In this document: positions 20,439 to 28,502 of the stretch, in pieces
Numbering within the stretch: the first letter of the stretch is position 1
Layout of the letters: each line of letters begins with the position of its first letter
Virus record (IMG/VR): IMGVR_UViG_3300043673_000012
Location: 1 to 28,502 of that record
Direction: 5' to 3' (one strand)
DNA length: 28,502 nt
Source: a virus
The notes under the pieces: generated by a model
Databases searched by the model: none
Seen by the model: only the letters and a program-made list of their open reading frames with translations
What the model was told of the DNA's origin: nothing
Translations under genes and position numbers: made by a program

Positions 20439-22718
20439 TTACTCCGTGAAGATATCGACCGACGACTCGGTATCGATTTGCACGCCGGTCTCATCGGTGA
20501 GGCCGAGCGAGTTGTTTGTGAAAGCGACGGGGATGACCCAGTGCTCGAGGCTCGTGAGGCCATTGCATTGCGCCTCGAGTTGCAGGGTGAGCGTATCGCT
20601 CGCGCCGGAATTGATGAGCACCGAAGTCCCCGAGATCGGCGAGAAGGTCGAGAGCAACACGGCGCTCGAGGAATAGACCCGCACGGTGTAAGTCGTGCCA
20701 GCCTCCGGCGTGACCGTCGCGTGCGTCTGGTCGATCATCGTGTCGGCCTGCGTGATCCGATTGCGCTCGATCCATGAGAGGGTGAAAGGCCCCGTCGCTC
20801 CGGCTGAAAGATCGTAGCGTGTGCCGTTGATTTTCGGAAAGGCCGGCGGAAAGGGGAGCAGCGCGCGGCCGGCGATCGTCACAGGGATATCGGTTGCGAG
20901 CGATATGTCGAGCTGCCCGAGCGGCGCGTTCGGAAGCGGCTTGTTGTGCACGACCTCACTCGCCGTATATTGCTCGCCGTCGGATCCCACATAGCCGTCG
21001 ATGAAAAACACTTGAACGCCGCCGGCATGTGGGTTCGCGACCGTATCGACGCACCCTCGGGCGATCGTGCAAGCCCCGGTCAGCGGGTTAAATGCCGTGA
21101 TATTGACGATCTCGTTCGCACCGCCTCCATCGACGATGAGCGCGGCGCATGGAAGGGGTGCATGTGAAATATCGATAAGCGTGTTGAGCGTCATCGTCGT
21201 ATCGAAAGCGCCAATCGAGACGGCGATCTTTCCTGCCGGCGAGAATTGCTCAGTCTGCTGAGCCGCAAAGAATGCAGCGCCGCCGACCTCGGTCGCGAGC
21301 GCATAGCTTTGACAGAGCGAATCTGGACGCGCGACGAGCACCCCGTCATATCCGACCAGCGGCGGCAGTGTATTCGCGGTCGATGCGCCGAGCACTTTGT
21401 ACACGGTGCGAAAATCCGCCTCATAGGCCTGGAATAGGACCGGCGCGACGGGGTGATTGTTCGGCGGGATCCAGCCGGAGGTCTGCGGCGCGATGTAAGT
21501 ATCGCTTGGCAGCGAATAAATATCTTGCATGATCGACAGGGTGATCGACCCATCGAGCAGCGTGCCGGTGTCGACCTCGCCCACGCGCATGACCATCTGA
21601 TCGATGCCAGCGGCGGGAAACGAAAAGACGAACACATCGCCAGGCGTGAGCAGGTACGCGCTGCGCTTGAATTTTCCGGTCAGGCGCTTGAGCGGAACCG
21701 TGGTCGCCTGCAGATCCCTTTGACAAACTCGCGCGGCGAGATCCTGCGTCGCAATCCCGGTATAGGTGCGCGTGTCGGTGACGACGACGCCTTGGGACTG
21801 GATCGAGCCCAAGGCCTGCAGCGCAATCGACTGCTCCTGTTTGGCGAGCGGATCGTAGTACTTGACCCAAAGCTCATTCACCGCGCCGGTGAGTGTCGAA
21901 TCGTCCTTTTCGGTGAGCTCGACGACATCCGACTGCGTAAAGACGGGAAGCGTCGAAACATCGTAGCCGCCGCGAATGAGCTTGAACTGAAAGAGCCCGG
22001 TGACCGGCGAGGTGACGAGCACGCCGGCGGTGTAATTCATGATCGTCTGCAGGAATGAGTCGATCGTGTCCTGCCGATTCCAAAGCAGGCACAGGCCCAT
22101 GCCTTCGTTAAAGAGCTGCGTCGCGCTCGCCGTAAAGACGGTCAGATCCAAGGCCGAGGGCGGATATCCCATACCCCAATCTGGATTGGTGAGTACCTCG
22201 TAAACGATGTGAGCCGGATTCATGCCGACGACGCCGCTCGAGAGGGTGACCGCGCAGGTCGATGGATTCCAGGGCGCCCCGCCGCTCCAGCCTTTAAGAG
22301 CTCGGCGGAATCTGAAGCTCCACGGCTTCGGGTACGGGTTATTGGCGCCTATCTGGCCGCTTTGGGAAAATCCGGTGAGCAACGTGCCGATCGAGCCGCT
22401 GCCGTTGAATACCCCGGTTAGGATCCCGCGATAGCCAGGCTGAGGCTGTCCCTGTACCGCCGTGAGGTAAGCATTTGCCCCCTGCGTCGCATCCCCCATC
22501 ATGATGTCGAAATTTCCGTAGATCCCGCCCTCCTTTTGCGGGCCGCCGAATAGGTTCGGTGCATTGATGAGAATCGTCCCGCTCGAGGTCACGGAGCCCA
22601 AGAAGGCTGTGCGATCGCCGGCGCGGATCTCGAGGAACTCATCGACTGGTCCGTGCGAGAGGCCGAAATGCAGCCCCAGGTAATAGGTGTAGCCTGCGAT
22701 CTGAGCGCTTTTACCCAT
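20439..22718 (-). CDS. large tail-tip protein (host-specificity type)
   Basis: 759 residues from the ATG at 22718; a GTG two codons earlier is also possible. The start (MGKSAQIAGYTYYLGLHFGL) and position after a BR0599-type gene match the large tail protein of many siphophages and of gene-transfer agents, which builds the tail tip and contacts the receptor. The N-terminal ~350 residues resemble the tip core; later regions with alternating short domains (about 450-640) look like immunoglobulin-like repeats. It overlaps the upstream small gene by eight bases. The final 40 residues may contact the fibres. Confidence 0.82.
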   Translation of the reverse strand: MGKSAQIAGYTYYLGLHFGLSHGPVDEFLEIRAGDRTAFLGSVTSSGTILINAPNLFGGPQKEGGIYGNFDIMMGDATQGANAYLTAVQGQPQPGYRGILTGVFNGSGSIGTLLTGFSQSGQIGANNPYPKPWSFRFRRALKGWSGGAPWNPSTCAVTLSSGVVGMNPAHIVYEVLTNPDWGMGYPPSALDLTVFTASATQLFNEGMGLCLLWNRQDTIDSFLQTIMNYTAGVLVTSPVTGLFQFKLIRGGYDVSTLPVFTQSDVVELTEKDDSTLTGAVNELWVKYYDPLAKQEQSIALQALGSIQSQGVVVTDTRTYTGIATQDLAARVCQRDLQATTVPLKRLTGKFKRSAYLLTPGDVFVFSFPAAGIDQMVMRVGEVDTGTLLDGSITLSIMQDIYSLPSDTYIAPQTSGWIPPNNHPVAPVLFQAYEADFRTVYKVLGASTANTLPPLVGYDGVLVARPDSLCQSYALATEVGGAAFFAAQQTEQFSPAGKIAVSIGAFDTTMTLNTLIDISHAPLPCAALIVDGGGANEIVNITAFNPLTGACTIARGCVDTVANPHAGGVQVFFIDGYVGSDGEQYTASEVVHNKPLPNAPLGQLDISLATDIPVTIAGRALLPFPPAFPKINGTRYDLSAGATGPFTLSWIERNRITQADTMIDQTHATVTPEAGTTYTVRVYSSSAVLLSTFSPISGTSVLINSGASDTLTLQLEAQCNGLTSLEHWVIPVAFTNNSLGLTDETGVQIDTESSVDIFTE

Positions 22719-22908
22719 TGGCACGCTCGCGCGCGATCGCCGCGACTTTCAAGGCCATCGCATCGCCCGTCTCTTCAAACCTCTCGACCGGAACGCCATT
22801 GCGGATGAAATCGAGCACATCGATTCCGTGAGCTTTAAGCCACACGCGTGCGCCAGAGCTGCAGTAGCGAGCAGCATGTATGTCCTGCATTTTGACCGTG
22901 ATCGTCAC
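22711..22908 (-). CDS. small tail-module protein
   Basis: 65 residues from a GTG overlapping the previous stop (GTGA); the later ATG gives 59. Contains AARYCSSGARVWLKAHGIDV and a C-terminal ALKVAAIARERANG. Similar small proteins are found next to J-like genes. Function unknown, perhaps an assembly factor. Confidence 0.6.
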   Translation of the reverse strand: MTITVKMQDIHAARYCSSGARVWLKAHGIDVLDFIRNGVPVERFEETGDAMALKVAAIARERANG

Positions 22909-23135
22909 TTGCCGCCCGACGCGAAGATCGGCTGCGAGGACAGATCCCCGAACCATAAGATGTTGCTGTCATCGACCCACACTTCGCCAAAAGCGACGCC
23001 GACCGGCTTGCCGATCTCAATGGTCGGGACCGAGACATCGGAAAGCGTGTCGGGCGGCGGCGTCTGCTGTTTCGGGCGCAGCGCGTAGCTCAGGATGAGG
23101 CTGACAATAAGAACCGCGATTTCGAAATAGATCAT
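22905..23135 (-). CDS. small membrane-associated tail-module protein
   Basis: 76 residues: an N-terminal hydrophobic segment (MIYFEIAVLIVSLILSYALR), then a polar region (PKQQTPPPDTLSDVSVPTIE). This pattern recurs in siphophage tail modules directly before the tip gene. It may help localise or assemble the tip; function unknown. Confidence 0.62.
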   Translation of the reverse strand: MIYFEIAVLIVSLILSYALRPKQQTPPPDTLSDVSVPTIEIGKPVGVAFGEVWVDDSNILWFGDLSSQPIFASGGK

Positions 23136-23148
23136 GCGTGCACCTACC

Positions 23149-23997
23149 CTAGTAGATCGGATTGCCGGTGAGAGGATTGACGGCCGGGATGTATGGCTGG
23201 CCGCCGTAGTTCAAAATATTTCCGTTGACTGGATCCTGAGGCGACAGGTTGAAACTAATGCAGTTGCCCGTTGTGTGATCGCAGCCCGGATAGACGTTGA
23301 CGTTCAGGCCCGGCACCAGGTCCGGCGCCGCATAGGCGAGATTCAATGTCTCTCCGCCGCCGCCCATGGAATTGATCGAGCGGCGTTCTAGGTACCCGCG
23401 CCCCGAATCCCATTCGATGTAGCCGCCGGCGAAGGAGAGCCCGCTCGGCGGGACCAGGCCCGGGATACTGATCGTGGGGCCCGTGACTGAGGAGATGGTC
23501 GCCGCGGTGACGTAGGTCGACGGCAGGACCGTGCAGCCGACTCCATACAAAACATGCGCGCAATTTAATTGGAAACGGCGCCGCAGACCCATCGTCTTTA
23601 CACCGGTATAAGCCGGCTCGCAGCTCATGACGATTGTCGCCCCATCCTGCTTTTGCGACATCACGCGCCCGACAAAGACGTTGAAACCTTGCTGATCCGG
23701 ATCATCGAAGTGCAGCGCGGTGATCGTCACGAGGAAATCTCCCGAGGGAGGGAAGTCCTGCAGCACCGAGACCACAGCTGTATCGAGCGGCAGCGTTATC
23801 GGGAGGGATTTTTTCTTGATCTCCTGGCCCTGGTTGACCGCGCCGCTCGAGATCGCGATTGGCGCGTAAGGGTTAGTCAGATACGTGATCGTCCGATCGG
23901 CGCTCGTGTAGCGCCAGTGCGCGGTACCGATCATGAAATCGTAGAGCAGGATCGGCTCGCCCTGCTCGATCGACAGCTCGTAAGCGCTAAATGTCAT
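23149..23997 (-). CDS. BR0599/DUF2163-family tail protein
   Basis: 282 residues. The family C-terminal pattern is clear: C146 and C155 in NCAHVLYGVGC, then C239 (YPGCDH) and C246 (TGNC), followed by ILNYGGQPYIPAVNP. This is the layout of a family linked to tail tips of siphophages and gene-transfer agents; lambda gpL and gene-transfer-agent hubs bind an iron-sulphur cluster with such cysteines, so the same is likely here. The start overlaps the upstream tail gene by 11 bases. Confidence 0.9.
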   Translation of the reverse strand: MTFSAYELSIEQGEPILLYDFMIGTAHWRYTSADRTITYLTNPYAPIAISSGAVNQGQEIKKKSLPITLPLDTAVVSVLQDFPPSGDFLVTITALHFDDPDQQGFNVFVGRVMSQKQDGATIVMSCEPAYTGVKTMGLRRRFQLNCAHVLYGVGCTVLPSTYVTAATISSVTGPTISIPGLVPPSGLSFAGGYIEWDSGRGYLERRSINSMGGGGETLNLAYAAPDLVPGLNVNVYPGCDHTTGNCISFNLSPQDPVNGNILNYGGQPYIPAVNPLTGNPIY

Positions 23998-25690
23998 GGT
24001 TTACCGCCCGGAAAGGCGTGGAGCACTCGGAGATCCCGCGGATCGCGGTGTCGTGCTCGATGGTGATCTCATCCGATGCCAGCACCGACAGGACCATAAA
24101 AGAGATCCGGCGCACGGTAGAGGCCGGGATAGTGACGCCGAAACCGGTGTTCAACGTGACGAGCTCGGTCGTCGGATTGATCAGGCTCGCGCCGGAGATG
24201 CGTCGATAGTAGATCGTGCCGTTGGCAAGCTCGATACGAATGTCCTGGCGATTCAGTTTCACCGCATAGAGCGCTAGCCCCGAGTTGGCGCATTGAATGC
24301 TCACATCGGGCGGCGCGATGTCCGCCACCAGCGAGAGATCCTCCTCATAGCTTGGCACCCAAATCTCGCCCTGCGCGCCCTTGAGCAGATACATCAGGGA
24401 GCGGAAATTGCTGTGCGCGGTCTTCCCCTTCAAAAACCAATTGTGCGAATTGTTGGGAAAGCCAATCCCGGCCGAATCATAGACATCTATCGCGCCGGTC
24501 TGATTGTCGATCGTGAACGTATCGCGATCATAGGAACCCTCGGACGTGTCGGTGACGCTTGGGCTGTCCTCTAGCACCGGCGCGCCTCGATATGTCGGCA
24601 GCCCAGTCGCGGCCGGCCAGTCGCATGCCTCGACGATGAGGAACTCCGGCTCGACGTCGGCGTTGCTCCCATTGTTGCGCGTAATCCGCTGCGTATTCAT
24701 CAGGCGCGCTGAGCGCACCGGATATAGCTTTGATCCCGTCGGCCATGTGCCAACGATCGAGCGCACCAGGTTCAACTGCGTCGCCGTGATGGTGCCGAGC
24801 TGGATGACCTCGTAGGTCCTCGCATCGGTGAGGATGATCGCAAGGCCATCCGTGACGAAGTCGCGCCCCACCGTATCGGCGAGCACCAGCATGTCGCCTG
24901 GATTGCTCTGCACGCTCAAGTACTGGCCGTCCCACCAGATCGGGAGCGCCCAGATCAGCGCGCCCCACGCAAAGAACTGATTCTCGACGAATTGCTTATC
25001 CTGCTGGCTCATCCAGGTGGAGAACTTCACATTCCGCCGCGGCGCGATGCGCAGCGCTCGGCGCTGCTCGGTGGCATCCCAGGCTCGCAACCGATCGGTC
25101 TTCCATCCAAGCCGCTCCTCGACAGGGGTCTGCCAGTCCGGGGTCAACGCCCAGGCCGTGATGCGCTGGCCGAACATCGAGAGCTCGACGACCTCGCCGT
25201 CGGCGAACGTGAACGTATAGGTCGCATCGATCGTCGGCGGTCCAAGTGGATCGATCGAGAGCGTGTAGTTGAGCTGCTGATTCGGCTCGAACACGAGCGG
25301 CGGCGCCGGCTGGCCGGTGAGGGAGGTTCCGCCGGCGTCGAATGCGACGATCGAGTCGAGCGTTTGCGCGGTCGCGAGCCACGCATTCCACACGCCGATC
25401 GTGAAAACCTCATTCGAGACCACATTCCCGAGGCTCAAATTGTTCGGCAGGATATGGATCCGGAAATACCAATCGGTGATCTCGAAAGAGACGCCAGGCC
25501 GCGAGCCGGTGAGCGAGAGCGCCGGCGGCGTCGGATAGCTGATTGCAAACGAGGCGCCGCTCCCTGGCGTCTCCGGATCCGCGAACGCCGCGAAGGGCTG
25601 CGACATGACGATGCGCGAATCGAGCGCGCCGGTGTTAAACCCGCTCGAGGCCGGATAGATGTCCCGCGGCATGAGGACGCCGGCGGTCAA
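23987..25690 (-). CDS. large tail structural protein
   Basis: 567 residues from a TTG that overlaps the previous stop by TTGA and has an AGGA site; the first ATG is at 25672. Rich in beta strands and Trp. I recognise the position (between tape-measure-side proteins and the BR0599 protein) as distal tail, but not the family. It could be the counterpart of a gene-transfer-agent tail-hub or distal tail protein. Confidence 0.65.
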   Translation of the reverse strand: MTAGVLMPRDIYPASSGFNTGALDSRIVMSQPFAAFADPETPGSGASFAISYPTPPALSLTGSRPGVSFEITDWYFRIHILPNNLSLGNVVSNEVFTIGVWNAWLATAQTLDSIVAFDAGGTSLTGQPAPPLVFEPNQQLNYTLSIDPLGPPTIDATYTFTFADGEVVELSMFGQRITAWALTPDWQTPVEERLGWKTDRLRAWDATEQRRALRIAPRRNVKFSTWMSQQDKQFVENQFFAWGALIWALPIWWDGQYLSVQSNPGDMLVLADTVGRDFVTDGLAIILTDARTYEVIQLGTITATQLNLVRSIVGTWPTGSKLYPVRSARLMNTQRITRNNGSNADVEPEFLIVEACDWPAATGLPTYRGAPVLEDSPSVTDTSEGSYDRDTFTIDNQTGAIDVYDSAGIGFPNNSHNWFLKGKTAHSNFRSLMYLLKGAQGEIWVPSYEEDLSLVADIAPPDVSIQCANSGLALYAVKLNRQDIRIELANGTIYYRRISGASLINPTTELVTLNTGFGVTIPASTVRRISFMVLSVLASDEITIEHDTAIRGISECSTPFRAVNHDI

Positions 25691-26610
25691 GCATTTTTCC
25701 TAAACGCGAAACCATAGTTGCCGGTCGCCGCGGTCGGGCTCCCAAAGGGCTGCCTTGAGATCACAGGGAACAGCTTCCACGTGTCGGCGCCGATCGTCAC
25801 CTCGTCTTTTGCGAGATTGTTCGCGAGGTTTACCCATCGCATATCGATGACATCGCCGACGTAGCTAAAAATATTGCCGGCGGCGCGCTCGACAAAGAGT
25901 GAGAGCGGAATATAAGGCGCCAGCAAATTAAAGGTGTTCGGCGATCGCGCGAAAGCGTGCACGTTTTTCGAGTTGGCTTTGACCGCGCCGATGAGCCGCG
26001 CGCCGACCGTCGTGTTGCCATTCCAAAACCAGCGCGCGACCGAGTCGACGGTGAGGCGCAGCTGCACGGCGCGCCAGCCGTCATTGTTCGGTGACTCGGC
26101 CGAGAACGGCGTCCAGTTTCCGCCGCCGGGCCCGGAGTCATTCGCCGAGTTGCCGCCGGCGAGCGCTTGCCAGCAAGTGCCCGCGGCGTAGGTCGCCGGG
26201 CTCGCGCCGCCCACGGGGTTTAAGCAGCCGCCGTGGATGTGCAGGAGATTCCCGGAGGAGTACTCGAGCATGCAGTGCAGGTAGTCGATGCCCGAGGTCG
26301 CGGTCGAGAAAAAATGGTAAGCGGTGAAAGGTCCCGCCGGCGCCGGAAACATGAGCGAGGGATTCGGCGCCGCGTTGGCCTGCGCCGGCGGCAGCGTGCT
26401 CCCGGCGTAGCCCGTGGCCGGCCAGAGCTCGACGCGATCATTCGTCGCCGGGATGTTGTAGCCGAGATAGCACGAGTCCTTGTGCACGGCCATGTAATAG
26501 CCGCCGGAGGTTGAGCCGTTGTGATCGACGGTCCAGCCGGCCGAGGTCGCGAAGGTCGCGAGCGAGTTGAGAAAATCGGAAAGGCTGGTCGGGGTGCCGG
26601 TCGCGTACAT
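25687..26610 (-). CDS. virion protein, paralogue of the upstream gene
   Basis: 307 residues with a GAGGAT site. Rich in Gly, Asn and aromatic residues, beta-rich. The N-terminus (SLSDFLNSLATFATSAGWTV) and the C-terminus (VTIGADTWKLFPV ... GNYGFAFRKNA) match in position and pattern the ends of the next gene upstream (DYLDLLNKLRTFLT ... VGSDTYYTFQDTFR ... FVAFKFA), indicating an old duplication. Likely a distal-tail or baseplate-type component; exact role unknown. Confidence 0.62.
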   Translation of the reverse strand: MYATGTPTSLSDFLNSLATFATSAGWTVDHNGSTSGGYYMAVHKDSCYLGYNIPATNDRVELWPATGYAGSTLPPAQANAAPNPSLMFPAPAGPFTAYHFFSTATSGIDYLHCMLEYSSGNLLHIHGGCLNPVGGASPATYAAGTCWQALAGGNSANDSGPGGGNWTPFSAESPNNDGWRAVQLRLTVDSVARWFWNGNTTVGARLIGAVKANSKNVHAFARSPNTFNLLAPYIPLSLFVERAAGNIFSYVGDVIDMRWVNLANNLAKDEVTIGADTWKLFPVISRQPFGSPTAATGNYGFAFRKNA

Positions 26611-26619
26611 GCTGGATCC

Positions 26620-27621
26620 TCAAGCAAATTTAAAGGCGACGAAGTTCTGCCGCGCCGAGCGGAAAGTGTCCTGAAACGTGTAGTAGGTATCCGAGCCCAC
26701 GGTGAACGTCGAGCCCGAGGAACTGCCCTCGCCCGTGGTCGCAAAGACGCCGTCGAGCGTGCCGACGAGGTTGATGTTTGGGAGCAGCTGCTCGAGGCGC
26801 ACGGGCATGAGCGGATAGGAGCCGTCGATATTCTGCACAACGCATTTAAGCTGACCGGGAACATTGGTGTTGCCCGAGCCGAAAGAGCCGTCATCCGCGT
26901 AAGGGTTGATCTGATTCGTCGTCGTCGATGAGTGCGCATCATTGCCACCATTCCAGTGATTCCAGACCTGCCAGCCGGCGGCGACATCGCAATGGAACGC
27001 CGCGGCGGGATCGAAAAAGGCCGCATGTGCGTTAGAGACATCGGAGTGGATCCGCACCGAGGCGAAATTATCATTGCCCTGCGTGCCGCCGAGCGGTGAG
27101 GCATCGCCTCCCGTCCCGCCGATGAATACCGGATAGGGATACTGGCCCGGCGTCGCATCGGGGAGGAACTTGCCGAGATAGCACATCTCGAAATTGCTCG
27201 ATACCTGCGCGACCACGATCACGCGCTGGCCATTCGCGATGAACCAATAGGGGATCGAGGAATTCCACAGATACATAAAGGTCTGCGGCGAGATGCCCGG
27301 CTGCAAAAACCAGGTGTTGCCGGTGAGGAACCCGAACGCGCCCGTCATGCGCCAATTGAAAAGCCCGAGCGTTACATTGGTATAGGCCTGCAGATTGATA
27401 AAGATCTGCTCGGTCGTCGAGAGGCCCGGTGCCTGCAGGTAGCTCTCGAACTCGATCGTATTGGTCTGTCCGCCCTCGACGCGCGTGTATGGCGTCGCGT
27501 TGGTCTTGAGCTCGGTCCAGTTTTGCCCGAGCGAGACGAGCGTCGCGTCCGTGGTCAAGAAGGTCCGCAGCTTATTGAGCAGATCGAGGTAATCGGTAGC
27601 CGTGCCGCTGGTTGCGCTCAT
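26620..27621 (-). CDS. virion protein, paralogue of the downstream gene
   Basis: 333 residues; its ATG overlaps the tape-measure stop (ATGA). It has the same arrangement as the downstream protein: an N-terminal helix (ATDYLDLLNKLRTFLTTDAT), a Gly/Asn/Trp-rich body, and a C-terminal VGSDTYYTFQDTF strand. Directly after the tape measure is where distal-tail proteins usually lie. The family is not recognised. Confidence 0.62.
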   Translation of the reverse strand: MSATSGTATDYLDLLNKLRTFLTTDATLVSLGQNWTELKTNATPYTRVEGGQTNTIEFESYLQAPGLSTTEQIFINLQAYTNVTLGLFNWRMTGAFGFLTGNTWFLQPGISPQTFMYLWNSSIPYWFIANGQRVIVVAQVSSNFEMCYLGKFLPDATPGQYPYPVFIGGTGGDASPLGGTQGNDNFASVRIHSDVSNAHAAFFDPAAAFHCDVAAGWQVWNHWNGGNDAHSSTTTNQINPYADDGSFGSGNTNVPGQLKCVVQNIDGSYPLMPVRLEQLLPNINLVGTLDGVFATTGEGSSSGSTFTVGSDTYYTFQDTFRSARQNFVAFKFA

Positions 27622-28502
27622 CCGAGTGAACTCCGCACCTTGTTAGGGTTTCGAGAAATGACATTGAGGACGGCCATCTCGCCGGGAGCAGTGGCCAGGT
27701 GATCGCCCAAGAGCGTCGGGTCGAGCACATTGACGATCTTGTGCGTCTGATTCGCGGATCCGCTGACGGCGCCGCCGGCGGCGAACTTCGGAACTTGAGT
27801 CGGTCCGTTGATGCCTCGCAGCGCGCCCTGATTGAGCGCGGTGAGTAGCGGCAGCACGCCGGGCTGCGAGACCGATTTCGCATTGACGACGAACTCACCA
27901 TCGGAGAGGCGTGCGGGGATCGAATCACTCGTCGAGGTGCCGGGCCCCTTGATGTGGCCGCCCGAAGCATGGCCAGCCGCAGCGGGAGCGGCCACGGGGC
28001 CGCCGCCCGAAAAGGCCGAGAAAGCCGCCTGCACAGCTTTCAATTCGATTTGCTTGATGATCACTTGCTCGAGGGTCTGCAACATCGATAGGCCCATATC
28101 GATGAATGACTGCTTGAGCGTTTTGGTGCCAGATACGGCGTCGGTTAGAAACCTATTGATACCGTTTCCGAGCGCATTTTCCGCGCCTTGCCGAAGCGCT
28201 GCGACCGACTGCCCGACTTGATCTGTCCCGACTTTAAGCTGTCTAATTTTGTCGACGTAGGCCTGTGCCTTTTGGACATCATCGGCGTTGCCCGTGGCCT
28301 GCGCGAGGGCGAGCATCGCCTGCGCATCCTGCTCGAGCACGGGCAGCATTTCCTTTTGCGCTGCGACAGTCTTTTGCGCCGCGTCGATCGAGAACAGCTG
28401 CCCGCTTTGGACTTGGGCTTGAAACTCCTTTTCCTTGCTGGTGAGCGAGGCGAGATCTTGCTGCGCTTTCGCGCTCGCCGCGCTGAAATCGATTTGCGCA
28501 TT
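27618..28502 (-). CDS. tape-measure protein, C-terminal part (cut by right edge)
   Basis: The frame is open from the right edge to a stop at 27618, giving 294 residues. A long charged helical region, with runs of Ala, Gln and Lys, is followed by a Gly-rich membrane-like segment (FSAFSGGGPVAAPAAAGHAS), then SDSIPARLSDGEFVVNAKSV, a typical C-terminal motif of phage tape measures. The protein sets tail length and is ejected with DNA. The N-terminal part lies outside the window. Confidence 0.88.
   Translation of the reverse strand, partial: NAQIDFSAASAKAQQDLASLTSKEKEFQAQVQSGQLFSIDAAQKTVAAQKEMLPVLEQDAQAMLALAQATGNADDVQKAQAYVDKIRQLKVGTDQVGQSVAALRQGAENALGNGINRFLTDAVSGTKTLKQSFIDMGLSMLQTLEQVIIKQIELKAVQAAFSAFSGGGPVAAPAAAGHASGGHIKGPGTSTSDSIPARLSDGEFVVNAKSVSQPGVLPLLTALNQGALRGINGPTQVPKFAAGGAVSGSANQTHKIVNVLDPTLLGDHLATAPGEMAVLNVISRNPNKVRSSLG

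Noticed and set aside
19112-22718. Diversity-generating retroelement acting on the fibre genes
   Set aside because: No reverse transcriptase gene and no template/variable repeat pair is visible in the window.
26220-27158. A 312-codon Arg/Ser-rich frame on the minus strand
   Set aside because: It overlaps two long virion genes in another frame, has extreme composition and no domain, and would break the operon's start-stop junctions.
1-28502. tRNA or rRNA genes
   Set aside because: No cloverleaf or conserved rRNA segment was noticed by eye on either strand.

Overview
The window is a stretch of one temperate, tailed (siphovirus-like) phage genome with about 60% G+C. No host housekeeping gene, rRNA or tRNA is visible. 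The host is probably a gammaproteobacterium or a related proteobacterium. This rests on a CsrA of the proteobacterial type, an Rz/Rz1-type spanin pair (a Gram-negative lysis trait) and proteobacterial-style phage families; the genus cannot be read from the sequence. Both window ends cut through phage genes.

Layout. (1) 1-4182, minus strand: an early operon that starts with a Cro-like regulator and runs left through a small DNA-binding-like protein, an O-like replication initiator carrying repeat arrays that look like an origin, a P-like helicase loader, two related small proteins, an acidic-tailed protein, a RusA resolvase, four small membrane proteins and a structural-type gene cut by the left edge. 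(2) 4183-5497: the immunity region. It holds a short CI-like repressor (plus strand), a secreted 'moron' protein (minus strand) and two clusters of a shared operator (TTACGG-N4-CCGTAA), one between cI and cro and one over a strong rightward promoter. (3) 5498-16278, plus strand: a long, tightly coupled early operon. It encodes many tiny proteins, a Bet annealase with a PD-(D/E)XK exonuclease, a coiled-coil protein, a DnaQ-like exonuclease, a phage CsrA with a hairpin over its ribosome-binding site, a DUF551 protein, a HerA-like ATPase, a gp49/66-family protein, an HNH nuclease and, last, a large serine recombinase. (4) 16301-28502, minus strand: late genes. Read in transcription order they are the end of the tape measure, tail structural proteins, a BR0599/DUF2163 tail-tip protein, a large host-specificity-like tail protein, fibre-like proteins and then lysis genes (M15 peptidase, holin candidates, Rz/Rz1-like spanins).

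How it fits together. The repressor probably silences both early operons from matching operators, in the manner of lambda OL/OR. On induction the left operon replicates the DNA from an origin inside the O-like gene, and the right operon supplies recombination and host take-over proteins, including a CsrA that probably limits its own translation. The late genes continue leftward around a circular map. The integrase has phage genes on both sides, so the sequence is best explained as a circular or circularly permuted phage genome, or as tandem copies, rather than a simple integrated prophage with its end at the integrase.

Most interesting points: the csrA leader hairpin, the operator family, the two DNA repeat systems inside the initiator gene, the HerA-like ATPase with duplicated winged-helix tails, and a RusA lacking one expected catalytic aspartate.
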